Assembly: GCF_003815775.1 (NCBI RefSeq)
Contig: NZ_CP033926.1
Span: 434,001 to 498,000 of the forward strand
Source of the DNA: Chryseobacterium joostei
GTDB lineage: Bacteria > Bacteroidota > Bacteroidia > Flavobacteriales > Weeksellaceae
Reading direction: 5' to 3'
DNA length: 64,000 nucleotides
In this document: positions 62,762-64,000 of the stretch, one piece after another
How positions within the stretch are numbered: the first letter of the stretch is position 1
Layout: each line of letters opens with the position of its first letter
Program-made: the position numbers and the translations under genes
The notes under the pieces: model-generated
What the model saw: the letters and a program-made list of their open reading frames with translations, nothing else
Told to the model about the DNA's origin: nothing
Database searches by the model: none

Positions 62762-63268
62762 ATAACCATGACTACAACAATCAACTGTTTTTTGTTTTAA
62801 CTTTTTTATTTCAGGTGAAGATTTATCAACAAGATTTGTAATCAACATAAATACATCCAAATTATCAGTATTGACTTTATAAATACCTATACCGTTAACA
62901 ATATTTAAGCAGATTGACGATAATTCCCAACCATCATATTCATCACTTGAAAAAGTCCCATTATGAAGTTTTTCATAATTATTTTCACTTCCAAATTCTT
63001 TAACTACCAAAAGCTGATTTTTATTTTTTTCAATGGAATGTTTATTAAACCAGCTCCACATTCATGTTTCTGATTTTAAAGAGTAAGTTCCTACAGAAAC
63101 ATACTTAAAATATATCTCATCGTCATCATTGTTGTACAACCTTAAAAGTTCTGTTTCACCGTCATAAAACCAGTTTGCATACGAATCAATTTCAAAAGTT
63201 TCTTTAAACTTCTCTTGAATTTGAATTAAATTATCAAAACTTTGCTTGTTGTATTTTTCGTAATTCAT
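62615..63268 (-). pseudogene. Broken DUF6882-like gene with an in-frame TGA
   Basis: From ATG 63268 the frame reads 68 codons to TGA at 63062-63064 and goes on in the same frame with MWSWFNKHSIEKNK to about 62760; beyond that it overlaps the plus-strand gene and looks antisense. YFKYVSVGTYSLKSET, stop, MWSWFN fits a family in which the stop replaces a Trp (TGG to TGA). The pattern (hydrophobic strand, GTYS, W-W-W) resembles DUF6882, but I am not sure of the family. Confidence 0.55.
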
Positions 63269-63291
63269 TTTACATTTATAGTTCTTTTTAA

Positions 63292-63813
63292 TTACTGAGG
63301 AGAGTCTGGAACATCATCACTTGATTTTGCCCAACGTATTGGGTAGCCATTTTTAGTTTCTTTTAAATCGGTACGTTCCATTTTTATCAAATCACTTTTT
63401 ATATAATACTTATCTTTCTCTTTGTAAATAACCGCTAATGGATCTGTAGCTGATTGATTATTATCAAAAATGTATAACTTATTATCTGTGGATTTGCAGT
63501 TAATTTTATAATTAAATTGAATATCTCCACTAAATCCAAATTCATTATTGTCCTTAGAAATATTTATGTAGTAGTTTCCTTGTTTTTCGCTGTCAATATT
63601 ATAAGGATAAAGCCAGTAAATACCATCCCAATTTATTTTTTGCGCTATCATTGGGTTCTTAGATAGGTCTTCTGCTTTTTCTTTTTTAAATACTACATGA
63701 TTTTTTGACTCTGTTGGGAGTTTTTCAGATGATTGATTAATTTCTTTCTGGTTATTTTTTTTGCAGCTAAATATTGAAAAAAAAACAATTAATAAGCCGA
63801 TTAAATATTTCAT
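63292..63813 (-). CDS. Lipoprotein of unknown function
   Basis: 173 residues. The lipobox FSIFSC (Cys about 17) predicts an envelope lipoprotein. The mature part is charged near the N-terminus, then a small beta domain with INWDGIYWLYPYNID and KDNNEFGFSGDIQFNYKINCKS. It begins a minus-strand group after the island. Family unknown. Confidence 0.68.
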   Translation of the reverse strand: MKYLIGLLIVFFSIFSCKKNNQKEINQSSEKLPTESKNHVVFKKEKAEDLSKNPMIAQKINWDGIYWLYPYNIDSEKQGNYYINISKDNNEFGFSGDIQFNYKINCKSTDNKLYIFDNNQSATDPLAVIYKEKDKYYIKSDLIKMERTDLKETKNGYPIRWAKSSDDVPDSPQ

Positions 63814-63912
63814 AACTGATAGTTTCTTACTAAACTAAATACATCACTTTGATTTTATCCTGCTTTTATGAATATATCCTTCTTTAGTTTTTACTAAAAA
63901 TTAAAAGAACGT

Positions 63913-64000
63913 TTATTCTTTGATTATTTTACCTGCTTCATTAATTTTAAATTTTTCAAGAGCATTGAGATTAGGGCCATTACCATTATATCTTTCAATA
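63913..64000 (-). CDS. C-terminal fragment of a gene cut by the window edge
   Basis: 28 codons to TAA at 63913: IERYNGNGPNLNALEKFKI then NEAGKIIKE. Too short to assign; it has the style of a secreted or RHS-like tail. Confidence 0.4.
   Translation of the reverse strand, partial: IERYNGNGPNLNALEKFKINEAGKIIKE

Overview
The window looks like a chromosome segment of a Flavobacteriia member, most like Chryseobacterium or a close relative. The grounds are AT-rich DNA, Bacteroidota-type promoters (TAnnTTTG boxes), a type IX secretion gene (PorQ), the lipoprotein form of TamL, a fused ResB/CcsA cytochrome c factor, the lysine 6-transaminase route, and a short leader peptide of the type annotated as bacteriocin-like in Chryseobacterium. 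The genus is an inference.

Region 1 (1-41500) is mostly conserved chromosome. It holds an iron-siderophore type ABC uptake pair (ATPase cut by the window edge), a TlpA-like thioredoxin lipoprotein, a flavin/2Fe-2S reductase, SanA-like and TamL envelope proteins, an RNA methyltransferase, a YtxH/holin-like stress cluster, cmk, porQ, pyrH, frr, a ketoacyl-ACP synthase III, LptF/G, LolA, FtsK, CcsBA, an SPFH protein with an Arc-type partner, a lysine degradation pair, a GbsR-controlled RND efflux operon, a GNAT-MarR pair with a candidate operator, and an AraC-type regulator beside a bacteriocin-like peptide and a broken regulator paralogue.

Region 2 (about 41500-62800) is an accessory island. 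Every intact gene is on the plus strand. Small genes for lipoproteins, membrane proteins and immunity-like proteins (ankyrin, SMI1/KNR4, HD, GNAT, zinc-ribbon) are separated by repeated DNA of two kinds. Type A occurs nine times. In eight copies the 12-mer GCGAATTGTAAA appears twice, 21 bp start to start. Seven copies, including the one half-site copy, are followed after exactly 29 bp by a perfect TAnnTTTG box. This is what a LytTR regulator would bind, and the island encodes a LytTR response regulator with a LytS-like kinase (42905-45555) behind its own copy. After five of these promoters comes a 62-75 nt leader of related sequence. Type B is an imperfect palindrome of about 126 bp, best seen at 47108-47233 and 48258-48384. 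Four segments start with GTT plus seven bases and end with the exact reverse complement ending in AAC, a different decamer pair each time. That is the relation expected of integron-like gene cassettes. No recombinase gene is visible. My best reading is a LytTR-controlled cassette array of probable immunity and envelope genes, comparable in layout to integron arrays lacking an integrase, or to recombinase-associated acquired-defence arrays of Bacteroidales, but with its own repeat set and a shared regulatory system.

Region 3 (62750-64000) is on the minus strand. A plus and a minus gene appear to be truncated at one junction near 62760, followed by a gene broken by an in-frame TGA, a lipoprotein gene and a partial gene at the window edge.
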